Shown one piece after another: positions 14,901 to 22,176 of a stretch of 29,562 bases of DNA. Source of the stretch: JAHEFT01 sp964443145 (GTDB lineage Bacteria > Pseudomonadota > Gammaproteobacteria > Xanthomonadales > SZUA-36); the NCBI GenBank assembly GCA_964443145.1, contig CAYUBS010000021.1, positions 1 to 29,562 of the forward strand. Direction: 5' to 3'. A program made the position numbers and the translations under genes. The notes below the pieces were generated by a model. It was given only the letters and a program-made list of their open reading frames with translations. It did no database searches and was not told the DNA's origin. Positions within the stretch are counted from its first letter, which is position 1. Each line of letters begins with the position of its first letter.

Positions 14901-16310
14901 ATGAGCACTGAAAAAATTCTGAAAACGCTTGAAGAGAAAAAATATAAATTTGTGGACCTGCGGTTTTGCGACACCCTGGGTAAAGAGCAGCACGTAAGCC
15001 TGCCCATGAGCGCGGTCAATGAAGACCTGTTCGAAGAAGGCAAAATGTTTGATGGCTCTTCCATCTCCGGCTGGAAAGGTATTAACGAGTCCGACATGGT
15101 CCTGATGCCTGATACAGCATCTGCCGTTAAGGACCCGTTTGCTGAACACAAGACCATGATCGTTCGTTGCGATGTGCTGGAGCCACACACCATGGAAGGC
15201 TACAACCGTTGTCCGCGCTCCCTGGCCAAACGTGCTGAGGCTTACCTGATCTCCAGCGGTATAGCCGACACGGCTTTCTTCGGTCCGGAACCAGAATTTT
15301 TCGTGTTTGATGACGTCCGTTACGAAGTTGACATGCACGGTTGCTCCTACCGGGTTGATTCGGAAGAAGGCGCCTGGAACACCGGTGCAGAATATGAAGG
15401 CGGCAACATCGGTCACCGTCCGGGCGTGAAAGGTGGCTACTTCCCGGTTCCCCCGGTTGATTCACTGCACGACATTCGCGCCGAGATGTGCCTGATCATG
15501 GAAAAAATGGGCATCGAGGTCGAAGTGCATCACCACGAGGTCGGTACCGCCGGCCAGTGCGAGATCGGTACGAAATTCAGCACGCTGGTCGACAAGGGAG
15601 ATGAATTGCTGACCCAGAAATACGTGATCCACAACGTGGCTCACGCAGTAGGCAAGACGGCAACCTTCATGCCCAAGCCACTAGTTGGTGATAACGGCTC
15701 CGGTATGCACGTGCACCAGTCCATTGCCAAAGACGGCAACAACCTGATGATGGGCGACGGTTACGGCGGGCTTTCAGAGACGGCTTTCCACTACATTGGC
15801 GGAATCTTCAAGCACGCCAAGGCGATCAACGCATTCGCGAATGCGTCAACCAATAGCTACAAGCGCCTGGTTCCGGGTTTCGAGGCTCCGGTGATGCTGG
15901 CTTATTCAGCCCGTAACCGTTCCGCTTCCGTCCGAATTCCGTTCGTCGGCAACCCGAAAGCTACCCGCATTGAGGTGCGGTTTGGTGATCCGGCGGGTAA
16001 CGGCTACCTGATCTTCGCTGCCATGTTGATGGCCGGACTGGACGGCATCAAAAACAAGATCGATCCGGGTCCTCCAATGGACAAGGATTTGTACGACCTG
16101 CCGCCGGAAGAGGAAAAACTGATCCCCACTGTTTGTGCGTCACTGGATGAAGCCCTGGTGGCACTGGATGAGGATCGCGAATTCCTGAAGGCCGGTGGTG
16201 TTTTTGATGATGACCTGATTGACGCTTATATCGCCCTCAAAATGGAGGAAGTGACCAAATTCCGGATGAGCACTCACCCGATTGAATTTGAAATGTATTA
16301 TTCTCTCTAA
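14901..16310 (+). CDS. glnA: Type I glutamine synthetase GlnA
   Basis: This 469-residue protein has the length of the proteobacterial GSI-beta class. It condenses glutamate, ammonia and ATP to glutamine in a dodecamer. Visible motifs are the N-terminal FDGSSISGWK loop (about residues 50-59), the metal and glutamate site FFGPEPEFFVFD (126-137), HHHEVGTAGQCEIG (210-223), NGSGMHVHQS (265-274), the ATP-site region KRLVPGFEAPV (321-331) and NRSASVRIP (339-347). The adenylylation tyrosine is Tyr398 in KDLYDLPPEE, so GlnE-type control is expected. An AGGAAG Shine-Dalgarno sequence lies 8 bases before the ATG. Expression should come from the sigma-54 promoter with NtrC sites. Confidence 0.98.
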   Translation: MSTEKILKTLEEKKYKFVDLRFCDTLGKEQHVSLPMSAVNEDLFEEGKMFDGSSISGWKGINESDMVLMPDTASAVKDPFAEHKTMIVRCDVLEPHTMEGYNRCPRSLAKRAEAYLISSGIADTAFFGPEPEFFVFDDVRYEVDMHGCSYRVDSEEGAWNTGAEYEGGNIGHRPGVKGGYFPVPPVDSLHDIRAEMCLIMEKMGIEVEVHHHEVGTAGQCEIGTKFSTLVDKGDELLTQKYVIHNVAHAVGKTATFMPKPLVGDNGSGMHVHQSIAKDGNNLMMGDGYGGLSETAFHYIGGIFKHAKAINAFANASTNSYKRLVPGFEAPVMLAYSARNRSASVRIPFVGNPKATRIEVRFGDPAGNGYLIFAAMLMAGLDGIKNKIDPGPPMDKDLYDLPPEEEKLIPTVCASLDEALVALDEDREFLKAGGVFDDDLIDAYIALKMEEVTKFRMSTHPIEFEMYYSL

Positions 16311-16365
16311 GCGGCCTGGATGTATTTGATCCCTTTCAAGTGGTCATGCCCCGGGCGAAACGCAC

Positions 16366-16396
16366 AACCCCGCGACTAAGCGGGGTTGGCGGATTT
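16366..16396 (+). terminator. Stem-loop after glnA, probable terminator or attenuator
   Basis: AACCCCGC (16366-16373), loop GACTAA, GCGGGGTT (16380-16387) form a perfect 8-bp hairpin. The following GGCGGATTTTCTG has only four T, so termination is likely partial. This fits a strong glnA message with reduced readthrough into the DUF4124-ntrB-ntrC genes. Confidence 0.6.
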
Positions 16397-16404
16397 TCTG
16401 CAAT

Positions 16405-16410
16405 AAGGAG
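16405..16410 (+). promoter_or_regulatory. Shine-Dalgarno sequence that sets the start of the DUF4124 gene
   Basis: AAGGAG lies 7 bases before the ATG at 16418 but only 1 base before the in-frame ATG at 16412, so 16418 is preferred. Confidence 0.7.
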
Positions 16411-16417
16411 CATGGTT

Positions 16418-17008
16418 ATGAACAAAGGATTGATCAGGGCAGTCTTCCTGCTGGTGTTTTTGTTGTTGCCGCTGGCGGCGCTCTCACAGGGCGAGATCTA
16501 CAAGGTCGTGGACAAGGACGGCAACATCACGTTCACAGATCAAAGGCCAACGTCAGACGCAAAACCGGTAGACCTGCCGCCCTTGTCCGTGATTGAAACG
16601 GAACCGGTTGCAGCACCGGCAGCGGCCGCAGCAGACCCGGCGGCGGACGAGCCACAAGCACCAACCCTGAGGCAGCTGAGGAAACAGTTCAGCGACTTCA
16701 AGATCAACAGCCCGCAAGCTGAAGAGACGTTCTGGGGTACTGCAAACATGGTAATGGTGAGTTGGGGCGGTTCTGAACCGGTCCTGGAGGATATGAAGGT
16801 TGTGCTGTATGTCGATGGCACACCGAAAGAAGTCCTGCCCTCCGGCAGCACAACCATTCAATTTGACCGGGGCGAGCACTCTGTCTATGCGGAGCTGTTG
16901 GATTACAGGAGCCGCAAGATCATCACAACCCAGACCGTTACCTTCTTCGTCAAGCAGCACTCTGTCGGCCAGAACGCCCGGGTGAACCGTCCCCGTCCAG
17001 GAAACTGA
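16418..17008 (+). CDS. DUF4124 domain protein, exported
   Basis: This 196-residue protein has a clear signal peptide (NKGLIRAVFLLVFLLLPLAALSQG, residues 2-25). A short N-terminal DUF4124 module follows, EIYKVVDKDGNITFTDQRP (about 26-44), a beta-hairpin pattern common in periplasmic proteins of gammaproteobacteria. After an alanine/proline-rich linker (about 62-80) comes a beta-rich C-terminal domain (about 105-185; VLYVDGTPKEV, IQFDRGEHSVYAELLD). The function is unknown. It sits between glnA and ntrB, 13 bases before ntrB. A DUF4124 gene at this place is something I recall from other gammaproteobacteria, so a conserved link is possible. The longer reading from 16340 is unlikely because it would run through the terminator hairpin and hide the signal peptide. 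Confidence 0.85.
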   Translation: MNKGLIRAVFLLVFLLLPLAALSQGEIYKVVDKDGNITFTDQRPTSDAKPVDLPPLSVIETEPVAAPAAAAADPAADEPQAPTLRQLRKQFSDFKINSPQAEETFWGTANMVMVSWGGSEPVLEDMKVVLYVDGTPKEVLPSGSTTIQFDRGEHSVYAELLDYRSRKIITTQTVTFFVKQHSVGQNARVNRPRPGN

Positions 17009-17021
17009 CAGAGTATGACCG

Positions 17022-17934
17022 GTGGAAGCTGATCAGGCACAGGTTTTCCGGGTGCTTGACCGGCTGGACACCGGCGTGGTCAGAATCAAACCGTCAGGGC
17101 AGATCCTGTTTATGAACAGTGCGGCTGAGCATTGCCTGCTGGCCAGCCGCGACCGGGCCTGCGGGCGGCATATCTTCGATTTACTGGAGATGCCGCCAAA
17201 ATTGCACGATGCCATTAACGAAGTGCCGGATGCCAGGAAGAGTGTTCGCCTGCATGAACTGAAAATGGGTGGTGGACTCTTCGACTGCACCATTCAATCT
17301 ATGGAAGATGGAAACTTGTTGCTTGAATTTCATAATCTCGAGTGGGAAAAGGCGCGTATGCGCTTGCAACAGCGAGAACTACAGACCGGCATGCTGGAAT
17401 TGCTGAGCAGGAACCTGGGGCATGAAGTCAGAAATCCCCTGGGCGGAATTCGCGGTGCTGCCCAGATGTTGGCTGATGAACTCGAAACGGGCGAACTGTC
17501 TACGCTCGCTCGATTGATCATGCGCGAGTCAGACCGCATTGATGAGCTGATTCAGAGTTTCGGCCAGCCGGAACTCGATAACGCTGAAATCGATATTTAC
17601 CCGTTACTGGATGAAGCGCTGGATCTGCTCCACGCTGAATTTCGCGATACCGTGCAACTGGAGCGTGATTATGACCCAAGCATTCCGTCTTTCAGTGGTG
17701 ACNNNNNNNNNNNNNNNNNNNNNNNNNNNNNNNNNNNNNNNNNNNNNNNNNNNNNNNNNNNNNNNNNNNNNNNNNNNNNNNNNNNNNNNNNNNNNNNNNN
17801 NNTTGGCCCTTTCCCAGCAGATTGCCGCAGCACACGGTGGCTTGCTGACGTTCGAAGCGCTGGATCATGGCAGCCAATTTACTTTGTATCTTCCGTTCGG
17901 TAACGGTGCGGTCGAGAAGCAGGTGGCCACATGA
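17022..17934 (+). CDS. glnL: Nitrogen sensor histidine kinase NtrB (GlnL), interrupted by assembly gap
   Basis: The N-terminal part (227 residues before the gap) has a PAS-like domain (about 5-110) with no membrane segments, then the phosphoacceptor H-box NLGHEVRNPLGGIRGAAQML with His134. After the gap come the end of the ATP-binding domain (LALSQQIAAAHGG...FTLYLPFG) and the stop at 17934. The N-box, G1 and G2 motifs are expected inside the missing bases. The two halves are in different frames across the 100 N, so this is an assembly gap of arbitrary length and not a pseudogene. NtrB phosphorylates NtrC under nitrogen limitation and dephosphorylates it when P-II binds. The start is a GTG with a weak AGAG upstream. 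The stop overlaps the ntrC start (ATGA). Confidence 0.93.
17703..17802. other. Assembly gap (100 N) within ntrB
   Basis: Exactly 100 consecutive N is a common placeholder for a scaffold gap of unknown size. The upstream codon ends at 17702 and the downstream frame begins at 17803, so the true gap length should be a multiple of three if ntrB is intact. Confidence 0.97.
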
Positions 17935-19364
17935 GCACTTTTCCTGAAATCTGGGTGGTGGACGATGACGAGGCCATCCGCTTTGTCCTGAAGCGTGCGC
18001 TGCAGCGCAAGGGATACAACGTTCAGTGCTTTGAGACCGTCGGCTCGGTCAGTGAGGCGCTGGAGAGCGATCACCCTGATGCACTGCTGACAGATATTCG
18101 CCTGCCCGATGCGGATGGCCTCAGCGTGGTGGATACGCTGATAAGGCGTCGAATCGACATCCCCGTCATCGCCATGACGGCCTTTTCGGACCTTGACCAG
18201 GCGGTCAGTGCTTTTCAGAAAGGCGTGTTTGAATATTTGCCCAAGCCGTTTGACCTGGAGGAGGTTATTTCGGTCATAGAGCGGGCGCTGGCGACCGGTG
18301 AGGCCGTGCCGAAAGAAAGCGAAGAGCAGACCGGCAGCCGGCTGCTGGGCGAATCTCAGGCCATGCAGGAAGTATTTCGCACCATCGGGCGCCTTTCCCG
18401 ATCTGACATATCCGTGCTGATCACTGGTGAGACCGGCAGTGGCAAGGAAGTTGTGGCCAGGGTCCTGCACCAGCACAGCCCACGGGCTGATGAACCCTTC
18501 GTGGCGATCAACACGGCGGCCATTCCAGCCGAGTTACTCGAGTCCGAGCTATTCGGTCACGAAAAGGGCGCTTTTACCGGGGCGCATACGCGGCGGGTAG
18601 GGCGTTTTGAAGAAGCTGCGGGCGGTACGCTTTTCCTGGACGAAATCGGTGACATGCCGGTCGCTCTTCAAACCCGTTTGCTGCGGGTGCTGGCCGAGGG
18701 TGACTATTACCGTGTCGGGGGCCGGGATTTACTCAAAGCAAACGCACGGGTGATTACCGCCACACACCAGGACCTTGAAGAAAAAGTGCGCTCTGGCAGC
18801 TTCCGCGAAGACCTGTACCACCGCCTTAATGTCATCAATATGGCCCTGCCACCCCTGCGCGCGCGGACGGAGGACATCGCCTTGCTGGCGAGGCGTTTCC
18901 TGGCCCAGGTCGCAACCGAGCTGGGTTTGGAGGAAAAGCGCTTGCGGCCTGAAACGATCAAAATACTTGAAGCCTATTCCTGGCCCGGAAACGTAAGGCA
19001 GTTGCTTAACCTGTGTCGCCAGATGTGTGTGATGGCGCCGGGGGACCAGATCTTCCCTGTTGACCTGCCGGCCGAAGTCTCGGGTAAGAGCGGGCTGGAG
19101 GAAGAAGGGGCAGCCTGGACCGACTCACTGCGCCGCTGGGCCAGTCAGGAGCTGCTGGCTGGCAAGACTGATCTGTTCAGCCGCGGCCAGGATGAACTCG
19201 AGCGGGTTCTGATCGAGTGTGCGCTGGATCAAACCGGCGGGCAAAGGCAAAAAGCCGCGGAATTGCTGGGCCTGGGCCGCAACACACTGACCCGGAAATT
19301 GCAGAAATTCGACAGTGACCGGGAAGCCGGTCTGGTACCCACTCAGGCTGCCGGCGGTACCTGA
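17931..19364 (+). CDS. glnG: Nitrogen response regulator NtrC (GlnG), sigma-54 activator
   Basis: This 477-residue protein has three domains. The receiver (about residues 5-120) has the acidic pocket at 11-13, phosphoacceptor Asp55 (LLTDIRLPD) and Lys105. The AAA+ domain (about 138-370) has Walker A GETGSGKE (166-173), the sigma-54-contacting GAFTGA loop (213-218), Walker B TLFLDE (233-238) and the arginine-rich FREDLYHRLNV. The Fis-type helix-turn-helix lies at the C terminus (QRQKAAELLGLGRNTLTRKLQKF). Every activator hallmark is intact. It should bind the TGCAC-N7-GTGCA sites upstream of glnA and glnK. Its start overlaps the ntrB stop. Its last 22 bases overlap the convergent dtd gene. Confidence 0.97.
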   Translation: MSTFPEIWVVDDDEAIRFVLKRALQRKGYNVQCFETVGSVSEALESDHPDALLTDIRLPDADGLSVVDTLIRRRIDIPVIAMTAFSDLDQAVSAFQKGVFEYLPKPFDLEEVISVIERALATGEAVPKESEEQTGSRLLGESQAMQEVFRTIGRLSRSDISVLITGETGSGKEVVARVLHQHSPRADEPFVAINTAAIPAELLESELFGHEKGAFTGAHTRRVGRFEEAAGGTLFLDEIGDMPVALQTRLLRVLAEGDYYRVGGRDLLKANARVITATHQDLEEKVRSGSFREDLYHRLNVINMALPPLRARTEDIALLARRFLAQVATELGLEEKRLRPETIKILEAYSWPGNVRQLLNLCRQMCVMAPGDQIFPVDLPAEVSGKSGLEEEGAAWTDSLRRWASQELLAGKTDLFSRGQDELERVLIECALDQTGGQRQKAAELLGLGRNTLTRKLQKFDSDREAGLVPTQAAGGT

Positions 19365-19792
19365 AGCCAGAACGTCACGGGCCCGTCATTGAGCAGGCGG
19401 ACTTTCATGTCCGCGCCGAATACTCCGGTTTGCACACCCGCTGATTCCGTTGCCGCCAGGCTAACCAGGTGGTTGAAAAGGCGCTCGCCCTCGGCAGGTG
19501 GTGCGGCCGGCGTGAAGCTGGGCCGGTTGCCGCTGTTGGTGTCGGCGGCCAGCGTAAACTGGGGTACCAGCAGCAATTGTCCATTGGCCTGTCCCAGGTT
19601 CAGGTTCATGCGGTCTGTTTCGTCCGGAAAAATACGGTACGCCATGAGCCTTTGCAGCAGGCGGCTTGCCTGCTGTTCAGAATCCCCGCGCTCCACGCCG
19701 ATCAGGGCGAGAATTCCGCGGCCGATCTCCGCCACCATATTTCCGTTAACAATTACGCTGGCTTCGGATACCCTTTGTAACAATGCGATCAT
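19343..19792 (-). CDS. dtd: D-aminoacyl-tRNA deacylase Dtd
   Basis: This 149-residue enzyme hydrolyses D-aminoacyl-tRNA, and glycine misattached to tRNA-Ala, in the cytoplasm. It carries the family motifs MIALLQRVSEASV at the N terminus, LLLVPQFTLAAD (73-84), NSGNRPSF (86-93) and the Gly-cisPro motif GPVTF (137-141), which enforces D-chirality selectivity. I place the start at the ATG at 19792 because the family begins MIALxQRV. An ATG three codons earlier (19801) is possible and neither has a clear Shine-Dalgarno sequence. The gene is divergent from the acyltransferase start at 19815 with only 22 bases between them, and overlaps the end of ntrC tail to tail by 22 bases. Confidence 0.95.
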   Translation of the reverse strand: MIALLQRVSEASVIVNGNMVAEIGRGILALIGVERGDSEQQASRLLQRLMAYRIFPDETDRMNLNLGQANGQLLLVPQFTLAADTNSGNRPSFTPAAPPAEGERLFNHLVSLAATESAGVQTGVFGADMKVRLLNDGPVTFWLQVPPAA

Positions 19793-19814
19793 GCAACACA
19801 TTCTATAGGAAGCG

Positions 19815-20696
19815 ATGATTTACCTTGCACGGTTTTTTCTCTGGTCACTCAGCCTGATGCCGGGTGGCATGCCCTTCTGGCTGGCGAAAAAAGGGGCCGG
19901 CTTGTGGATGCGCCTTTCTCCGGTCAAGCGCCATACCACAGAGCGCAACCTGGAGCGTTGCTATCCGGACATGGGGCAGGAAGAACGTGAGTGCATGGTG
20001 CGGGAAAGCTTCGAGCACTATCTTTGCTCCATCCTCGAAACAGGCCACAACTGGTACTGGCCGACCGAGAAGTTACAGTCGCGTTGTGTCGAATTCGCTA
20101 ATCCGGAATTGATTTACGAGTGGCGCGCCAGCGGCAAAGCCCTGGTGGCAATTGCTCCGCATTTTGGCGCCTGGGAATACCTGGGCATGTATTTGCAGGG
20201 GTTTGAGGACATTGCGATACTTTACAAGCAGCCCAAAAACCGGGACCTGGAAGAGGCCCTGGTCGCCAGGCGGCGCCGCGGTGGAGCAATACTGATACCG
20301 GCCAATTTCAGCGGCCTGGTCAAGCTGTACTCACAACTAAAGGAAGGTAAAGGCGTGGGCATTTTGCCGGATCAGCAGCCTGCACCATCGCAGGGGCAGT
20401 TTGCCCCTTTCTTCGGCAACCAGGCATTAACGGGCTTCCTGGTACCGCGATTGATTAAACGCGTCGATTGCGTGGTGCTGGCAACTGTTTGTGAGCGGCT
20501 CGAACGTGGCTATTACCGAATCCACACCTTGCCTGTGGATGACGGAATATTTTCAGACGATATGTCAGTGGCTCTGGAGTCCATGAATCGCGCGATCGAG
20601 CAATGTGTTGCCATTGCTCCGCCGCAGTATCTCTGGAGCTATCGACGTTTTAAAGCCCAGCCGGAAGGTGCTCCACCCTTCTATGACCCTCGCTGA
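19815..20696 (+). CDS. LpxL/HtrB-family lipid A acyltransferase-like protein
   Basis: This 293-residue protein has an N-terminal hydrophobic segment (about residues 3-25) that would anchor it to the inner membrane. It has the HX4E catalytic motif of the lysophospholipid-acyltransferase superfamily, HFGAWE (His116, Glu121), within VAIAPHFGAWEYLGM. Further family blocks are YKQPKNRDLEEAL, GVGILPDQQP and an ending of the form YLWSYRRFKAQP. LpxL-type enzymes add secondary acyl chains from acyl-ACP to Kdo2-lipid IVA. Which position or acyl length applies cannot be told, and ornithine-lipid or other acyltransferases in this family are alternatives. AGGAAG precedes the ATG. The gene converges on trkH with 21 bases between. 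Confidence 0.88.
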   Translation: MIYLARFFLWSLSLMPGGMPFWLAKKGAGLWMRLSPVKRHTTERNLERCYPDMGQEERECMVRESFEHYLCSILETGHNWYWPTEKLQSRCVEFANPELIYEWRASGKALVAIAPHFGAWEYLGMYLQGFEDIAILYKQPKNRDLEEALVARRRRGGAILIPANFSGLVKLYSQLKEGKGVGILPDQQPAPSQGQFAPFFGNQALTGFLVPRLIKRVDCVVLATVCERLERGYYRIHTLPVDDGIFSDDMSVALESMNRAIEQCVAIAPPQYLWSYRRFKAQPEGAPPFYDPR

Positions 20697-20717
20697 GGCC
20701 TGACCTGAAACGAGGTT

Positions 20718-22169
20718 CTAGTCGCGCCAGAAGGCAGGCGTGAGCAGCACCAGCAGTGTGTATATTTCCAGCCGGCCAAGCAGCATCGCAATACTCAGGA
20801 TCACTTTTGCCACGTCGTTCAGCTCGGCGTAGTTGGGCCCTGCCAGACCCAGTGCGGGGCCGAGATTGGTGATGCATGCGCCAACGGTTGAGTAAGCCGT
20901 TTCCGCATCCAGTCCCGTGGCGGTCAGCAGAATCGTCATGATGGCGAAACTGGCGATGTACAGAAAAAAGAAGCCCCAAACGGCGCTGATGATGGTATCG
21001 GATGTCTTCTGGCCGCCGATTTTGACCGGAATGATGGCGTGGGGGTGGATCAGTCTCTGCACTTCGCGGATGGACTGGCGGTACAGCAGAATGACCCGGA
21101 TTACCTTCATTCCTCCGGCAGTACTACCCGCACAGCCGCCGATAAAGGCCAGCAGGATCAACAGTACCGGTAGAAAGCCAGTCCAGGTGTAGAACGGTGC
21201 AGTTGTGAAACCGGTCGTTGTCATGGCTGAGACCACCTGGAATGCGCCGTAGCGGAACGACGAGGCCAGGGTGTCATAGGTGCCGGTGAAATAGAGGCCG
21301 AAGCTGACCAGGATGGAAAAGGCAAACAGCAGTGATGCGTAAACCTTGAGTTCCGGATCCATGAAATAGGGTTGCGCGCTGGCCCGGCGCCACGCTGTGA
21401 AATGCAGTGCGAAATTAATCCCGGCTACCGCCATGAACACTACCGCCACAACCTCCACCGTTGGATTGTCCCAGTAGGCCAGGCTGTAATCGTGAGTCGA
21501 AAACCCACCGATCGCTACGGTGCTGAACGCATGGCCGACGGCGTCGAACAGCTTCATGCCGGCCAGCCAGTAGGAAAAAATGCAGGTCACAGTGATGCCT
21601 ACATAGATCAGCCACAGCGCTTTTGCTGTTTCGGCGATCCTGGGTGTGAGTTTGGCATCCTTCATCGGTCCGGGTGTTTCGGCCCGGTAGAGCTGCATTC
21701 CGCCAATTCTCAGCATCGGCAGGATGGCGACGGCGAGAACGATGATGCCCATACCGCCCAGCCACTGCAGCTGCTGGCGGTAGTACAACACGGCCCTGGG
21801 CAACGCATCGATATTGGTGACAATGGTTGCACCGGTCGTGGTCAGCCCGGACATCGATTCGAAAACAGCGTCTACATAGCTCAGGTCCGGCGAGGTCAGG
21901 AGGACAAAAGGCAGCGCGCCAACCAACACCAGGGCCAGCCAGGAGCTGACGACGATCAGGAAACCGTCTCGCAGACGCAACTCCTGGTGCGCGTGCCGGA
22001 CCGGGAAATAGATCATCAAACCAATCGTCAACAGCAGGGCTGCGCTGACCAGGAACAGGGTGGCGGTGCCATCCCCGTAAAAAAGCGAAACCAGTACCGG
22101 CGGCAGCATCATCATGCTGGAGCCTGCAATCAGGAAACCGATAATCCTCTGTACGGCGGAAAAGCCCAT
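20718..22169 (-). CDS. trkH: Potassium uptake protein TrkH
   Basis: From the ATG at 22169 the protein is 483 residues, the length of E. coli TrkH as I recall it. It is a polytopic inner-membrane protein with the four-fold pore-loop design of the Trk/Ktr/HKT family. The first selectivity loop is FESMSGLTTTGATIV, and later loops include GHAFSTVAIGGFSTHD and FQVVSAMTTTGFTTAP, each with the key glycine after the threonines or serines. GGCAGSTAGGMKVIR and CITNLGPALGLAGP follow. It takes up K+ in complex with TrkA. A GAGG Shine-Dalgarno sequence lies upstream of this ATG. A longer TTG-initiated reading from 22223 overlaps trkA and is less likely. trkA ends 7 bases before it. Confidence 0.95.
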   Translation of the reverse strand: MGFSAVQRIIGFLIAGSSMMMLPPVLVSLFYGDGTATLFLVSAALLLTIGLMIYFPVRHAHQELRLRDGFLIVVSSWLALVLVGALPFVLLTSPDLSYVDAVFESMSGLTTTGATIVTNIDALPRAVLYYRQQLQWLGGMGIIVLAVAILPMLRIGGMQLYRAETPGPMKDAKLTPRIAETAKALWLIYVGITVTCIFSYWLAGMKLFDAVGHAFSTVAIGGFSTHDYSLAYWDNPTVEVVAVVFMAVAGINFALHFTAWRRASAQPYFMDPELKVYASLLFAFSILVSFGLYFTGTYDTLASSFRYGAFQVVSAMTTTGFTTAPFYTWTGFLPVLLILLAFIGGCAGSTAGGMKVIRVILLYRQSIREVQRLIHPHAIIPVKIGGQKTSDTIISAVWGFFFLYIASFAIMTILLTATGLDAETAYSTVGACITNLGPALGLAGPNYAELNDVAKVILSIAMLLGRLEIYTLLVLLTPAFWRD

Positions 22170-22176
22170 CGATGCC

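Noticed and set aside
14742..15416. A 224-codon antisense frame across the glnA promoter and 5' end
   Set aside because: It would run through the sigma-54 promoter and the highly conserved GlnA N terminus and shows no family motif.
17803..17903. A C-terminal tail on ntrB read straight through the N run (ending ...FVSSVR)
   Set aside because: It is an artefact of the gap length being 100. The real continuation is one frame over, where LALSQQIAAAHGG and a typical kinase ending are found.
20697..20717. A possible terminator between the acyltransferase gene and trkH
   Set aside because: Only a four-to-five-base stem (ACCT/AGGT) is visible with no T run on either strand.
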